Positions 1 to 14,608 of a stretch of DNA of 40,781 bases are shown piece after piece; positions within the stretch are counted from its first letter, which is position 1; each line of letters begins with the position of its first letter. The stretch spans positions 117,260 to 158,040 of the forward strand of contig JBNGIO010006304.1 of NCBI GenBank assembly GCA_049999805.1, given 5' to 3'. Source of the stretch: Folioceros fuciformis (lineage: Eukaryota; Anthocerotophyta; Anthocerotopsida; Anthocerotales). The notes beneath the pieces were generated by a model. That model did not search any database. It saw nothing but the letters and a program-made list of their open reading frames with translations, and was not told the DNA's origin. A program made the translations under genes and the position numbers.

Positions 1-52
1 GTAGAAGGATGGACGATAAGGGGGTTATGGATGGACGATAAGGGGGTTATGG
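1..52. repeat. Short tandem repeat at window edge
   Basis: About two copies of a roughly 22-bp unit built on ggacgataagggggttatgg. The array starts at the window edge, so its true length is unknown. No coding potential is seen. Confidence 0.8.
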
Positions 53-425
53 TGTCGGAATAAGGCTGGGTGGTGATGGGATAAGGCCATGATTGGTGTA
101 AGGCAATGGCTTGGATTACTTCAAAGACATGGAGCCAAGCCCTTGGGTTGTCCATAGTGTTTGTTTAACAATCTTAATTTTTTGGTTAGGAATACCATCG
201 ATACTAGGGCATCGTATAGTGTATAGACTTTGTATAGCACAACCTACCATTATAACTTGCTTGCATGCTAGTAATACAATGTTTAAAGTTTTGAACTCAC
301 GATGATGACGGAGTGTTGGCGCGGCTAGTGATAAAGTAGATTAGCAAGGACATTGTTGAACCATGGGATTAGTGAGCCCTCAAAGGAGGGGCTAAGCATG
401 TAGCTCCTGGGCACGCTAGACTGTG

Positions 426-560
426 CAGGTGGCACGCAATGTGTAATGTTGGCTTCCTCTGTAAAAAGTAAACGCGCTTCACAAAGCTCTGCTTACAGGT
501 GGTACGCAATGTGTAATGTTGGCTTCCTCTATAAAAAGTAAACTCGCTTCACAAAGCTCT
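426..560. repeat. 65-bp direct repeat, two copies at 70-bp period
   Basis: Copies at 426-490 and 496-560 both begin caggtgg and end cttcacaaagctct. They differ at only a few positions (for example gcacgc against gtacgc), so the duplication is fairly recent. Confidence 0.85.
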
Positions 561-846
561 ACAATGGTGGAATATATAGCAAAAAAATGTGCAAATAGAA
601 GAGAGAAAATCAACTAGGGTTTGGCAAAAAACAAGAGAACAATCATAAACAATCGAGAAAGTAGTATTGGATCATAATTGGCAACCAAATTACAATTCCA
701 GCATCTTCTATCAACACCAAACATAGCTTGCAAAGCCACGCGCTAGTGGTTTACACAGCCCTGAAATGTGGATTGAGATAGGAACACAAGCGAGTGTGGA
801 CCAAGAAAGGAATGCAAATAGTGTAAACAGGGAAAGAAACAATTAA

Positions 847-1143
847 AATGCCCACTTATTCAGTAAACAATGTACACAAATTCTAAAGCCCCATAAGTTA
901 GTGTGTTCCTAGCTGAAAAGATGATACACAAACGTATCACAAATTGTGAACAACAAAGGGGAACAGGTTAGAGCAAATAGTCTTAGAAATGACAATGCCC
1001 ACTTATTTAGTAAACGGTGTACACAAATTCCAAAGCCCCATTAGTTAGTGTGTTCCTAGCTGAAAAGATGATACACAAACGTACCACAAATTGTGAACAA
1101 CAAAGGGAAAGAGGTGAGAGCAAATAGTCTTAGAAATGACAAT
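847..1143. repeat. 147-bp tandem duplication
   Basis: Two head-to-tail copies begin at aatgcccacttatt (847 and 994). They differ by scattered substitutions and small changes such as aggggaacagg against agggaaagagg. No open frame runs through them. Confidence 0.85.
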
Positions 1144-1849
1144 GCTATCATGACACACTTACAAGATGCATACACAATACATGATAAATGTGACAACAAT
1201 GTTCAATGACAACATAATTCGTGGAGGAAGTGAGATTCAAGTCTTTGAATCTTCCCAATAATAAGAACTGGTAGCATATGTGAGGCCTTCTTCTAAAATA
1301 AAATCTTGCATTGTTTTCCATGGAATGTAGGCAATCTTTAAATCCTTTTACGTTTGCTAGTTTAGACCATCAATACAAAATTGCTCAAGCTTAGGAATTT
1401 GTACATTGAGTGGACACGTCATATCCCCTGCATTCACACAAGGCGACGCAATGTATGTGATACGTATCCGTATTCCATACCAGGCATCTTCGTTCAAGTT
1501 AGGATACATCTTCCAAAGACGTATCATACATCACAATTTACAAACCCGATGAACCCGTGGCCTCACCAATAAAGAAGGTTTTTTCTTTTGAAAATGTATA
1601 CATGTACAAGGTTTGTCAAAAAGATGAGGCCACCTGATACATCTCTTTGCAAACCTGAAAAAGTGGAAACGCTGATTGTGCCTGGCAGCGAAGGATAACG
1701 TACGTGACTTCACTCCCCTGCTTGGGTGGGACGTCAATAACCACTAGCATATCATTGCCAACGAAAGTGCAGCAGGTTGACAGCATTTCCGAATTCATGC
1801 TGCCTGGGCTTGGGCATCCAGCCAGCCACACCCATATCACCAGAGCGAT

Positions 1850-4800
1850 TTAAAGCTTCGAACGGGCCAGTTCCAATTTTGCAATCGTCCCGAGATGAAC
1901 TTCGTCAGGACCATCAGCAATTCGAAGTGACCTCGCGGAAGCCCATAAATGGGCCAATACGAAGTCTGAACTAACGCCTCCGGCTCCATGGACTTGTATG
2001 GCTTGATCTAGCACACGCATCGCCATCCTGGGAGCTGCAACCTTTTGTACGACAATTGCGATGCGGATCTCAGAACTTTCAGAAACCACCACAGCTGCTC
2101 AAAAATGCATGCAGCACTCTAATTGCTGCAGGCACCTGCGAGCATCCCAATAATGCACGATAAACAGCAGGTTCAGAGTTTCACATACCTTTGCCATTGC
2201 TATGGCCCCTCTCGCAGCTTTGAACCCATGCTGATCCAGTTGGCTCGATGCATGTAGTACCAGAAGTCTGGTTTGTTCAACATCGATGCGGCACTGAAAT
2301 ACACCAACGTCAGTGACTTGCGCCCTTCTGGCTTGGCAGGCAGGACCGTGCCAGCTACAAAGACAATTGTACAAGAAATTTTATTACGACCATCTCACCT
2401 GGGCAAGTTCGGCAGCAAACGCTCCATGATTGGCAAGGGACTTGCCAAATGCTTTCCTGCTTGTGGCCCTGGTAACCATCAATTCCAAACCACGCTCCCC
2501 AGCACCTATAAGTCGCATACAATGGTGCAGACGTCCTGGCCCAAGTCTCCCCTGCAATTCATTAGCAGATAAAATGACTCCTTGCAGCTGCAGCATCTCC
2601 AGCATATCCATCAGAAAAATGCTATCCACGTACTTGTGCAATTTCGAAACCCCGACCTTCTCCCAGAAGCAGATTTGCGACAGGAACTCGAACGTTCTCC
2701 AATAGGACCTCAGCATGCCCATGTGGGGCGTCATCAAATCCATACACTGTCAAAGGTCGAATGATTTTCACACCAGGGGCATCAATTGGCACCAGTATCA
2801 TGGACTGTTGCTTATACTCTGGGAGTGAGGGGTCGGTCTTCCCCTGCATTCACACAAGGCGACGCGTTCCCAAACAATAAAAGTTACTGACTTCCGTAAT
2901 GAAGGATGTACAATCTGGATACCTCTCCAGGTAATCGTCACAAACCACGCACTCATGTTCTGAGCAGAGCTCGTCAGGTAACAACACAAACCAGGCACTC
3001 CTACTCTTCAGCCAATCATGGCTAATTGAACACTCGAGACGGCAACATACCATGACAATGAGCAACTTGCATCTCGGATCCATTGCACCACTTGTCCACC
3101 ATTTTCTGCCGTTGATGACATAGTGCTCACCGTCCCTATTATATCTTTGTCAGCATTCAAATGACTAACTAAATTCATACACAAGCACAGGATTGGAGGG
3201 CCATTAGCATACCGCCTGATGGAGGATTCGATGTTGGTGGCATCAGACGAAGCCACTTGTGGTTCTGTCATTGCGAAGCCTGAGCGGATCTTTCCCTCTA
3301 GAAGTGGCTTCAACCATACTGCTTGCTGAGTATCATTTCCATACCGTAACAGGACCTGCACAATGTGAAGAATCATGCTGATGTTCTAAAATCACTGTCA
3401 TCAGCCTTCCAGCTATCCCCCTAGTCCATTTATTGTACCTCCATGTTGCCTGTGTCAGGAGCTCCACAATTAAACATCTGGGGGGCCCAGAGCGAACGGC
3501 CCATAATCTCACAGAGATGCGCATATTCTAGATTTGTGAGCCCGGCACCAATCAGTCTGTCTTCGGTGCTACTCCTCAACGGCGCTCTATTCCCAAAGAT
3601 GACTTTTGATGCAAGAGCAGCACTATCAGCCTGTGAAACTCCAACAAAACTGCCATTAAGTCTGTGCTGCAATTCTGGAATGGGGAGAAAGTCAAGAAAA
3701 TCCCCACAGATTCTGAACAGGATCTACAGCTGTGCAGACTGGTACACACNNNNNNNNNNNNNNNNNNNNNNNNNNNNNNNNNNNNNNNNNNNNNNNNNNN
3801 NNNNNNNNNNNNNNNNNNNNNNNNNNNNNNNNNNNNNNNNNNNNNNNNNGGTACACACAGGGATCCACAAGTTCCATAGGCCTTGTGCCTTCGCCTGTCG
3901 CTTGATCTCTTCCTCCAGTGGATGAATTGTCCAGCGGTTTTCAGAGTTAGCAAAGCTTTGAAGAGTCATCTCATGGGGATAGATGTGCTCCTGCATAAAG
4001 ACTTGTAGCTTTTTCCTCAGCTCCCGTACTTCTGGAGATAGTGAAAACAAGGACGGGACAAGCTCGCCCCTGCCTTTTGGCTGAATGCCATCATGTGCAG
4101 ATACTGACAAGAACAACAAGAGAGAAATGAGCTACGTCGTGTTCCACAACAGTCCGCAGGCAATTTGCTAGCAGTTCGCAAAATACTGCTTTGCACGGAG
4201 ATGACATTCCATGAAATTCTCAACAGTTTCTGTGTTGATGAAAAAATCGAAGAAAAGAAGCGCACGTTTTTAATCTAAAAGCAGTCTACCAGAAGGTGCA
4301 GGCGGCTTGGTAGGGAGCTTGACACCCCTCTCCGTGCATTGCAATGCAGCCACAGTCAAATTTCGAGAGAGGGCACCAAATGACTTAGACCGCTCGCCTC
4401 CAGAAGCATTTCCCTGGTGTTGCAAGCAGGATGCATGCCACTAGATTTTCATTTACCATAGCTGCCGATCACAACACCAACCACTAAAAATTAGAGGGAA
4501 CCGCTCACCTGGAGAGATCGTTGGTAGACTCCAGCACTTATAGCAGCCATTCGAAACAGTGAAAAAGCCAAGTAGAATGTCCAAGTATGCTTTGGCCATG
4601 GCTTTTGCTGCACCACTTAAAAATATCACTTCACCAGTCTGCTAGGGATATGAGAACTTCATGGTCTGAAGCTTCCCAAAGCTTCCAGGAAAAGGAGGTA
4701 AGGCACAAGGCTTTACGACCCCAGGGATTTTTTGTTAAAGAAATGCTACACACATAGAAGGGGTGGAGGGGAGGGGAGAAGGTTGTTGGCGAAGGAAGAC

Positions 4801-6604
4801 TCACAGCAGTAGCACAATAGATAGCAAGATATTCAGCTTGAGAAGGAACGCCATCTGGCGCCACATTATTGGCAAAAGCATATCTTGTGTCGGTTACATT
4901 GGAGTCAGTCAAAAAGTATGGCTGCAATCCCCACCACACAAAAGTTTGTTGCCTGTACTCCCAGAGACAGCCAACCCAAGATATGTATACTTCATGGGAA
5001 AAAATTTTATGGGGTAACGGACGCACCATGCAGTTATAAGCAACATCAGACATCTGGTTCCCCAGTGTAGATAACTCCCAATCTAACACTGCAATAACTT
5101 TTGCCTGCACAATTATCCACGACAATAGACCTGAGAGAGGAAACCACCTCACCAAGTTGACATAGCACCAGCATGGACGTACTTGATTTACGTTCGGATC
5201 AAGTGAAGTACAAAGCTTCAGGTTCTAGACGCTTAGGTTTAACACTGTAAACCTACTGTTCAATGCAAAAAAGTCCTCAAAACCTGTCCAAAAACCTTGT
5301 AAGGATTACGCTGTGGCAACCTCTGTTGGATGAAATATAAGATTGTCGAGTCTATAATCTCCATGTACAAGCCCTACAACACTTGTAGAGAGGGCATCTT
5401 CTTTAGGAATATGCTGCTTCAGCCACTCAATAAGACGCATCATATCGGGATCTGCAACTTGATTACTCTGACTTGCAGAAGCTGCATACTGTGCTGCCCA
5501 TCTAAGGACCTGTGTCAAGAACAAGAACGATGATCAGATGCAAGTGAGCAGAAACAACGATACAAAAGGGTCCCTTGAACGAATGATTGCTTAGAAGTAG
5601 ACATACTTGCCGCCTGCAATATTGGTCACGCCGTCCATAATTTCCCAATCCAATTTCATCAACATTAACTTCATGAAGAGCAGCCAACGTCTGCACCATG
5701 GCATAGTAGACGGACTTCCGCTCTTCTTTGCTTAAATTCTGCATGCGGTCACATGGAGGGTGTGACAAGAATTTGAAGGGAAACTCACATGACAACAGGG
5801 TTATCATGTAGGACAGGATTCATGCAGAAATCTGGACCCTTCTTGACCTTGACTTTGACAGAATGATACCGTTAACGAGCGCTACAAGCCTGATCAAATT
5901 GAGAGCGTACGACACAAGGCTTACCACTTACAGGCACTGACATTTCTACACGGCCAGCAGACTTACAGCAAGGTTCAAATCGGTGAAGATGCGCCCCTCC
6001 ACATATTCCATAACAAAAAAGGGTGTACCGATCACATTCGGGTCAGTGCACAAACAGTAGACTTTTGGGACTGGGACATTACTCACTTTGCCAAGTGCAC
6101 GGAGAACCTGCAAAGAATAAAGTAAGATTCATGTCAACTGAAAACATCAGAAACAGCTGAGCCTTTCCATCTCGTTGATATTCCCTACCATACGCTGCTA
6201 ACAGTAGCACCTGATACTCCCTTTCAACAGCATGAGCTGATTGAAGCAGTTTCCCCGGAGGTTTCTTCCGCAGAACAAATCTGTCAGGAGTCCTTTCCGT
6301 CCTCACCTCCAACATGTACGTTGGATTTGACTGACCGTGACCAAACTGCAGGCCTCGCTCGAAGTGTGAAGCATCAGCATCAGCTGACAAAAGAAAGGCA
6401 TAGACAAAAACTGCTAGCAATGGTAAAATTTTCGTGCAACGTAGTGGCCATCCATGACCAAAAAGGCACCTGATAGACATGCAGCGTGGCAGGAGTCTGG
6501 GGGAATCCAGGGATGGTCGTCTGGAGATAACGCAGGAGAGCCACCTCGTCCAAGCGGTGACCAGGGGTCACGGGTTTCAGAAAGTCGGATACGAAGGTAG
6601 CCAT
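1850..6604 (-). CDS. IBR3: IBR3-like acyl-CoA dehydrogenase with N-terminal APH kinase-like domain (ACAD10/11 family)
   Basis: Predicted exons (minus): 6470-6604, 6211-6345, 5967-6107, 5607-5738, 5321-5509, 5027-5104, 4805-4921, 4509-4589, 4290-4413, 3859-4103, 3439-3630, 3213-3355, 3051-3135, 2634-2843, 2399-2551, 2189-2293, 1850-2041. They join in phase to 818 residues, close to Arabidopsis IBR3. The N-terminal half is an aminoglycoside-phosphotransferase fold: HGDYRLDN at 230-237 is the catalytic-loop motif and LDWE at 251-254 carries the metal-binding Asp. The C-terminal half is acyl-CoA dehydrogenase, with [28 protein letters not shown] and IRLSG-free flavin-fold motifs. The protein ends in SKL, a peroxisomal PTS1. 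In Arabidopsis IBR3 acts in peroxisomal indole-3-butyric acid metabolism; the same role is inferred. An in-frame ATG at 6646 would add 14 residues; 6604 is preferred by family length. A 100-N gap lies inside one intron. Confidence 0.93.
3750..3849. other. 100-N assembly gap inside an IBR3-like intron
   Basis: Exactly 100 N. The nine bases before it (3741-3749, ggtacacac) are repeated exactly just after it (3850-3858), so the two contigs may simply overlap. The flanking exons (3859-4103 and 3439-3630) are complete and in phase, so no coding sequence appears lost. Confidence 0.9.
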
Positions 6605-6796
6605 CGTTCCTGAAGCACCAATCCCACTCCGAGCAGCCTTGTGCAATTCACGATGACTTGAAGCCTCTGGTCACCAAGTCCCCGGACAGAGCACGTCGAA
6701 ACCAAGGCTCATGTAATGAAGAAAAACGTTGCACCTGGAGCAGCTTCCGGAATCTGTCCGCAGCCTGGCAGCACCTGGATCCGCCTGCACTGAGAG

Positions 6797-6896
6797 NNNN
6801 NNNNNNNNNNNNNNNNNNNNNNNNNNNNNNNNNNNNNNNNNNNNNNNNNNNNNNNNNNNNNNNNNNNNNNNNNNNNNNNNNNNNNNNNNNNNNNNN
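6797..6896. other. 100-N assembly gap next to a GGCTC array
   Basis: Exactly 100 N, bordered on the right by a pentanucleotide array. The array probably broke the assembly, so its real length is unknown. Confidence 0.9.
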
Positions 6897-6943
6897 GGCT
6901 CGGCTCGGCTCGGCTCGGCTCGGCTCGGCTCGGCTCGGCTCGG
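6897..6943. repeat. (GGCTC)n pentanucleotide microsatellite
   Basis: About nine uninterrupted GGCTC units run from the gap edge, then decay into ggccccgctccgc. On the other strand they read as repeated Arg-Ala-Glu-Pro-Ser-like peptides, a repeat artefact and not a gene. The array lies about 300 bp upstream of the IBR3-like start. Confidence 0.95.
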
Positions 6944-7757
6944 CCCCGCTCCGCACGGTTCGAAGCTAGGCTCGGCAGAGAAAAATGGATGCGGTGGAGA
7001 TACCAAGATCGTGGGGGTAGTTTTTGACCGGCTCTGCCACCTGCTCGAGCCTGCATGGACTGTATGTACCTCTGCCTCCGTCCCTGTGGTTTTTTGGACT
7101 TCGGAGACCACAAGGTGTGGCCACGCTGGCCGGTTTCTACCACGGATACGAAGATTCCGTGGTTTTCTCTAATAACAAGTTCGTTTTATACATGCAAAAA
7201 AACGTTTTCGCGTTTGTGACTCGAATGTCTCACATGCTATATATAGGAGGCATTCCCTGAGATTTCTATGCGCACTCAGAGGGCCCTTCGCTCCTTCGCT
7301 TCGATTCGCTTCGGCGCTGTCTAGAGTTTTAGTATACAGTACGTACAGTAGTTTGTGAGATTATTGAAGTCTTCCCAAAAGAGACGGCCTCCCCAGCAGG
7401 AAAAATCTCAGTACGAAGCAAAGCTTCTCCTCCTCCGCAATTTACTTCAGGGGATGCCTCCTACAACATGCGATAATTTTAGATTTTGATTGCCTCTCCT
7501 ACCAGCGAACCGTCCTACATGTGGACTCATCTTATCGAACTTTGTGATAAGTTTAGCACTAGAGAAGGTAAGTTGATCACAACCTCCGCTGCGGGGTGTA
7601 GTACTGTATCAAATGTCCTGTGCTTGACATTGCTGATCCCAAGTAGTCCACGCTGACAGGTGCGAGGAGGTTCGCAGTCATGCTTGACTTGCAGAATGTT
7701 ATGTGTAAGTGATCTCAATCTTGCCGCAGATGTCTCGACATTACCAACTTGCAAGCT

Positions 7758-9730
7758 TCAGACCAGCGTGGAGTCTGCATCTGCAGGAGGCTTCTTCATC
7801 GAACCATTCAAAGGTCGAGAGACTGATCTCAGACCCCGCTCTTTGAGATGATTATCAACAAGAGTCTGGAGTTCTACCAGCTCAATGACGTGCTTGTGAG
7901 CAGCTGTAACGATACTCTCCAAAGTAAGAATGGGAAATGGTTCCTCTATTACAACCCCAACCTGCAAAAGGCATGCCCACGCGCTTAGACCTGGTCGCCC
8001 CTTGCAGTTTGTGAAACAGTGGGCCAAACGATTGTAACCTTCCAACACATTTGGATACCTCTTCGATGCAGAACAGGGTTGCTGCACTGAAAGTTGTTGC
8101 AGGAATCACAAGCCATTGGCAATCATCCCATAACACGATGGGTAATGCCAAGTGCCATAGCACAAGAAATCTCGATGTTAATCGTGTATATGACAGTGGA
8201 ATAGGTGTTCGCATAATGCGCTCGCAGACACTGATGCTCTCGTTGAACTGAACAAGATGTGCATGCTGAAAGGAGGGGAAAGTCTTAGTAACAGTGTGGA
8301 AAGACTTCGCCCACACGCCCACATGAAGGATTCCGGTGCAAAAAGCTGCCATGACAGCAAACGGATCACAGGTATACTATGCTCTTGCTGAGACATGTTG
8401 TCACGTCCAGCTATCTCAGCAACCCAGTCTATGTCACACCAACATCCTCCTCATTGTCTTAAGGGAGCTCCCAAGGAATGAAATCGTACCAGGTGCCCCA
8501 TCTCTGTGTCGTTCAGGTGCACGCGTCTCAGCAACTGGGTCATGAACTGAAGGATGCAGTTGGGTCGATGCTTAGAACTTGCTATAACTGCCAATTCCTT
8601 CTCATCCACGAGGTTCCTCAAACTGTCCTCGATTTGTATGTCAGCTGAATACAGCAGGTGACACTGCAAAAAGCCAGGCCAAACATGAGACTCTGCACAG
8701 AGAAAAAACGAGGCAAGACATAAGACTCTGCGGGCAAAAGATTGTTCTGCCATTAGATCAAACGCGTGGCTAACTCAGCTATGATTAATGTACACGGAAT
8801 GCAGGAGCTGAAAGTGCAACAAGCTACGCAGTAAGCAAAATGGGCTCTTACCCTGAGAGCAGCCGGGAATGCCATACAGTAACGAAGGAAAGCAGCCTTC
8901 AACTGAGGTTCCTGAATCCAAGCCTGTGATTGGCGGGCTAGATCCTTTGTGCAGCTTATGACTTTGGTCCAAGTCTTTCTGGCCTCGTCATAGCGGGAAT
9001 AGGAGGCCTCAGTGCGGAACACTAGTAACAAGGCTAGGGCCGGGGCAGTAAGCTCAAAAGGCAAGCTGGGAGCATGAAGAATCGGAGCATATGTTGGCAG
9101 CCAGCCATCCAGAACAGCATAATTGTACACCGCAACTACTGAGGAGATGAAAGCGAAAGTTGTGACTGGCGGGGCCAAGGCTCTGATGACTCGCGAGTTC
9201 CTGCTGTTAACCAGGTGCCGCCAGTGCCGCTCTGAGCTGCGGTGCTTCACCCAGTCGTCTGGATAAAAATATGCACGCCCGCTGAACATCTTCTCTGCAA
9301 ACTGCTTGTCTGCAAAGTGCACCAGCCATCGTATGGGATTCCAGAAAAAAGGGGGAGCTTGGTCTGTAGCTCCCTGCACCTCTGGCCTGGAATTGCCCCC
9401 ATTTCCGGTTGCCCGTGCTTGACCATGATCACGTTTCTTATCACTGAATCCGCACTTGACGCAAAGAGGACATGGTTTCCGACCAGTCGTATTGCTTGCT
9501 GTTCCTTTATGCCAGACTACAATGTGGCTTCCATGAAGAGAGTTGCTAAGCAGGGACCGATCAACATGCACCTGGATATGTGGTTGCTGTCCCCGGGCAT
9601 CCCAATCCCGAAATTGCGCTTCAGCTAGGGCTCCTGAAATTTCGAGGCCACAAACAGCCATTCGCTTGCTGTACATCGGAGTAGCAAGAAGGAGAATTGG
9701 AGAATGCCTAGCGTCTGCAACGCAAAGCAT
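7758..9730 (-). CDS. VCCN1: Bestrophin-like voltage-dependent chloride channel, VCCN1 type, chloroplast
   Basis: Predicted exons (minus): 8852-9730, 8490-8663, 8059-8265, 7758-7961, joining in phase to 487 residues. The bestrophin/UPF0187 signature is clear. It includes the pre-membrane segment with WVKHRSSERHWRHL, the hydrophobic helix around VTTFAFISSVVAVYNY, FRTEASYSRYDEARKTW after the second helix, and TPIPLSYTRLTSRFLVLW followed by VIEEPF near the C terminus. In Arabidopsis VCCN1 is a thylakoid anion channel that tunes proton motive force in changing light; thylakoid location is inferred from family. The first roughly 130 residues are unconserved and would contain a transit peptide. The start at 9730 is the first ATG of a long open frame; an upstream exon or later ATG is possible. 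The protein is longer than Arabidopsis VCCN1 because of this N terminus. Confidence 0.88.
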
Positions 9731-10368
9731 TTCCAGAGCTCTGCAGTCTGCATGGATGCGAGATGGCCCCTAGGGCGGCAGACGGCATGTATTCATTCAC
9801 CTGGTACCACTTGCTAGAAGACAGTGACTTCAACGCCCCTGTCCTAGCTCGAAGCCCGTGAAGAATACGGGACTCCAGTCTGTGGAGCACCCGTCCTGTG
9901 ACATCGATGAACTCACAGTTTCTGTTGGACGTGGTGGATGCAATGCTTATCACGTCTCCGTACCCAACCCATCATACATCATGATGCCGAATCAACATCG
10001 TTCGGCCACTTGGTTATATAATCCAATGGTACTTCACGAGAGGTGGATGCTGACGAAAGACTGCAGGATTTCCCTCCGTACTTATCTGTCTTACCACGAA
10101 GTTCCAGCGTTCAATCCACGATTTCAGACGGCCTAATCTCTCAAGATTCACGTGAAGCTGGACAAATGGCACCCTGCTACCAAACGCAACAATTGCCGGG
10201 CAGGGATTTCCCGCAGAATCATTCCGGCTTGGGGAATGGCATCCTTCTGACCGGCATGTCCATGACATCACTTGGATCAGGTCCCTTCCTACGACCTTTC
10301 TAGAAGAGACATTTCCTTGTGAACATCATATACTTCTGACAAAAATATTTGAACCTCGTGAGTTGTGA
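9731..10368. other. Intergenic region, no gene recognised
   Basis: This should hold the promoter and 5' UTR of the VCCN1-like gene and the 3' UTR of the decarboxylase gene, both minus strand. Small open frames on both strands resemble no known family. An upstream non-coding exon of the channel gene cannot be excluded. Confidence 0.5.
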
Positions 10369-12911
<2,543 letters not shown>

Positions 12912-14608
12912 ATGGAAAGCAGGATGAGGCTCTTGTGCTGTGTACTGCTGCTGCTGCTTGTCGTCGCCTTGGAGTGTCGACTCTGTGCTGCTTCTGCTGG
13001 CACCCTGGTGAGCTCAGGCATGATTCCCTTTCTAAAGCAGTTCTGGTCAGGTTCGGATCCTGGTTTAAGATGTTGTGGGTGTTCTGATTTATGCAGATCA
13101 AGGAGCCAGAGCCCGAGGAGAGGTAGTAATCAGAGCATGTGATGCAGCGCTGGCTGCTGATTTTGATTTCTGTAACTGGTCTGTCAGCATGACGAGTTTA
13201 TGGCAATTCTGAAATTGGTTAACGGCCAGGAAACAACAGGAGGGTTCAGCACAAAGCAATCAGGTGCACTGCTCCCGGCCTAGGAGCAGGTTAGCATGGT
13301 CCATCATTGACGAGGTTTGTCGCCCCCGAAGGCCTGTTGTTGAAACCCTTGAATGCCCACTGAACGGCAATGGGGAATCAAGTTTGATTGTTTTGAATGA
13401 TTCCGATGGATGCTACGGCTGACCGTTCTTCTCTATGTTCGGTCGTGTGCAGTACCTGTTACCTTTTGTGGAGAACGAGAAGTACGACCTGTCATCCAAA
13501 TGCAGATTGTCAAGAGCAAACGACATGTTCAGGGAACAGGAGGAGAAGAAGGAGGAGGTTCGACCTAGACAGTGGGAGTGTGGTGTTTGTAAGAAGGTTT
13601 TCCGAACTGAAGAGGACTTGGACAGGCACTTTGACAATCGGCATTCGAATATGACTGGGGAGGTATGGTCCATTGTTTGAAGGAATTCAAATCTTTGTGA
13701 TCCTTGATTCCACTAGCGGTGTGTAATACAAACAATTCTGTGTTGCCACAGGATCGGAATCGATGTCTTGCAAATGTATGTCCTGCTATCCATTGCGATG
13801 CCATGCAAGCTAAACGCAATTCGAAACTGGAGAAGGGAAAGTGCAACCAGGCTGCTGTGGACAGAAACCGCCACCTCTGCGAGGTGAGGAAGGTTTTGTT
13901 CTGCTGTGAGATGAGGCCTCAGTGATCATGAAGGTTCCAACTCCCGTTGAGATAGGCACAGGACTACCCTCTGCCAGTTGCAGCAGTTTGCCTGTTGGGT
14001 TCCTGTCATTGTATAGCCTGGTATCTGACTTCAATCAGCAGGCTTTGGCAGATGCATGCTTTCCACCGCATGAGAGCTCACAGGCACGTCGGTTAAATGG
14101 TACGATCTCTTGCCAAGACTCCTCCTGTCTTTCACAAGAAAAGTCCTCACCACCTTGTTCGTGAGCAGACTTCTTCCTGCGCCAATTCTGTGATGCACAC
14201 ACTTGTAAGAAAGGCCAACGACGTTTTCCACGAGGGAGTGGGGTGAAGTTTCACTCCCTTTACTGCATCTGGGATCGTGCTTTACTTGTTCCGCATGCTT
14301 AAGCTTTACTTGACATCGTGCCCAGTACGTTCGTGCATGTGACCCGTGACACATGTCTTGCAGAAGCAACATGGCCGGTCTCTTTACATTGCAGGATCTC
14401 TGTTCTCAATTATCATGCTGCTGATCTTCTATGGCGGTGTGTTTGCTTCGAGGAGGTGAGCGTGTGTTGTCTGGGTTTGTAGAAGCTCTCTGTCTTTCTC
14501 AAAAGTTATGTCCTGCCGGCATGTTGCTAAATGTTCGCGGTGACTGGCAGTGGTCGCTCGGACTCGGCCAAGTTTAAGCGTCTCCAGAAGTCTCAAAAGT
14601 CGCATTAG
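12912..14608 (+). CDS. Secretory-pathway C2H2 zinc-finger protein with C-terminal membrane anchor
   Basis: Predicted exons: 12912-13007, 13453-13662, 13752-13883, 14039-14099, 14169-14242, 14364-14455, 14551-14608, in phase, 240 residues. Residues 1 to about 28 are a strong signal peptide (LLCCVLLLLLVVAL). A C2H2 finger follows, CGVCKKVFRTEEDLDRHFDNRH, here cited as C-x2-C-x12-H-x4-H. Then come Cys-rich segments (RCLANVCPAIHCD, DACFPPHE, FCDAHTCKKG), one membrane helix (LYIAGSLFSIIMLLIFYGG) and a short basic tail. The finger and Cys-rich part would be lumenal, so DNA binding is unlikely. It resembles the small plant 'C2H2-like zinc finger' membrane family (AT5G63280 type); function unknown. 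A candidate small exon at 13098-13123 breaks phase and was left out. The start at 12912 is chosen because it exposes the signal peptide. Confidence 0.75.

Larger units (their letters stand above)
1..1849. other. AT-rich gene-free stretch with direct repeats
   Basis: I see no recognisable gene here. The stretch holds a short tandem repeat at its start, a 65-bp direct repeat (426-490 and 496-560) and a 147-bp tandem duplication (847-1143). The small open frames match no family and show no splice logic. The last few hundred bases may be the 3' UTR and downstream region of the minus-strand IBR3-like gene. Confidence 0.6.
6605..7757. other. Intergenic region between IBR3-like and VCCN1-like genes, with a gap
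   Basis: This holds the 5' flank of the IBR3-like gene, a 100-N gap (6797-6896), a GGCTC array and an AT-richer stretch that should include the 3' UTR of the channel gene. Open frames here are low-complexity products of the array or unsupported. No gene is recognised. Confidence 0.6.

Noticed and set aside
6648-7143. Arg-Ala-Glu-Pro-Ser repeat proteins
   Set aside because: They are produced by the GGCTC microsatellite and the gap beside it.
13098-13123. Extra small exon in the C2H2 membrane-protein gene (IKEPEPEE)
   Set aside because: It has good splice sites but 26 bases, which breaks phase with the next exon; joining 12912-13007 directly to 13453-13662 stays in frame.
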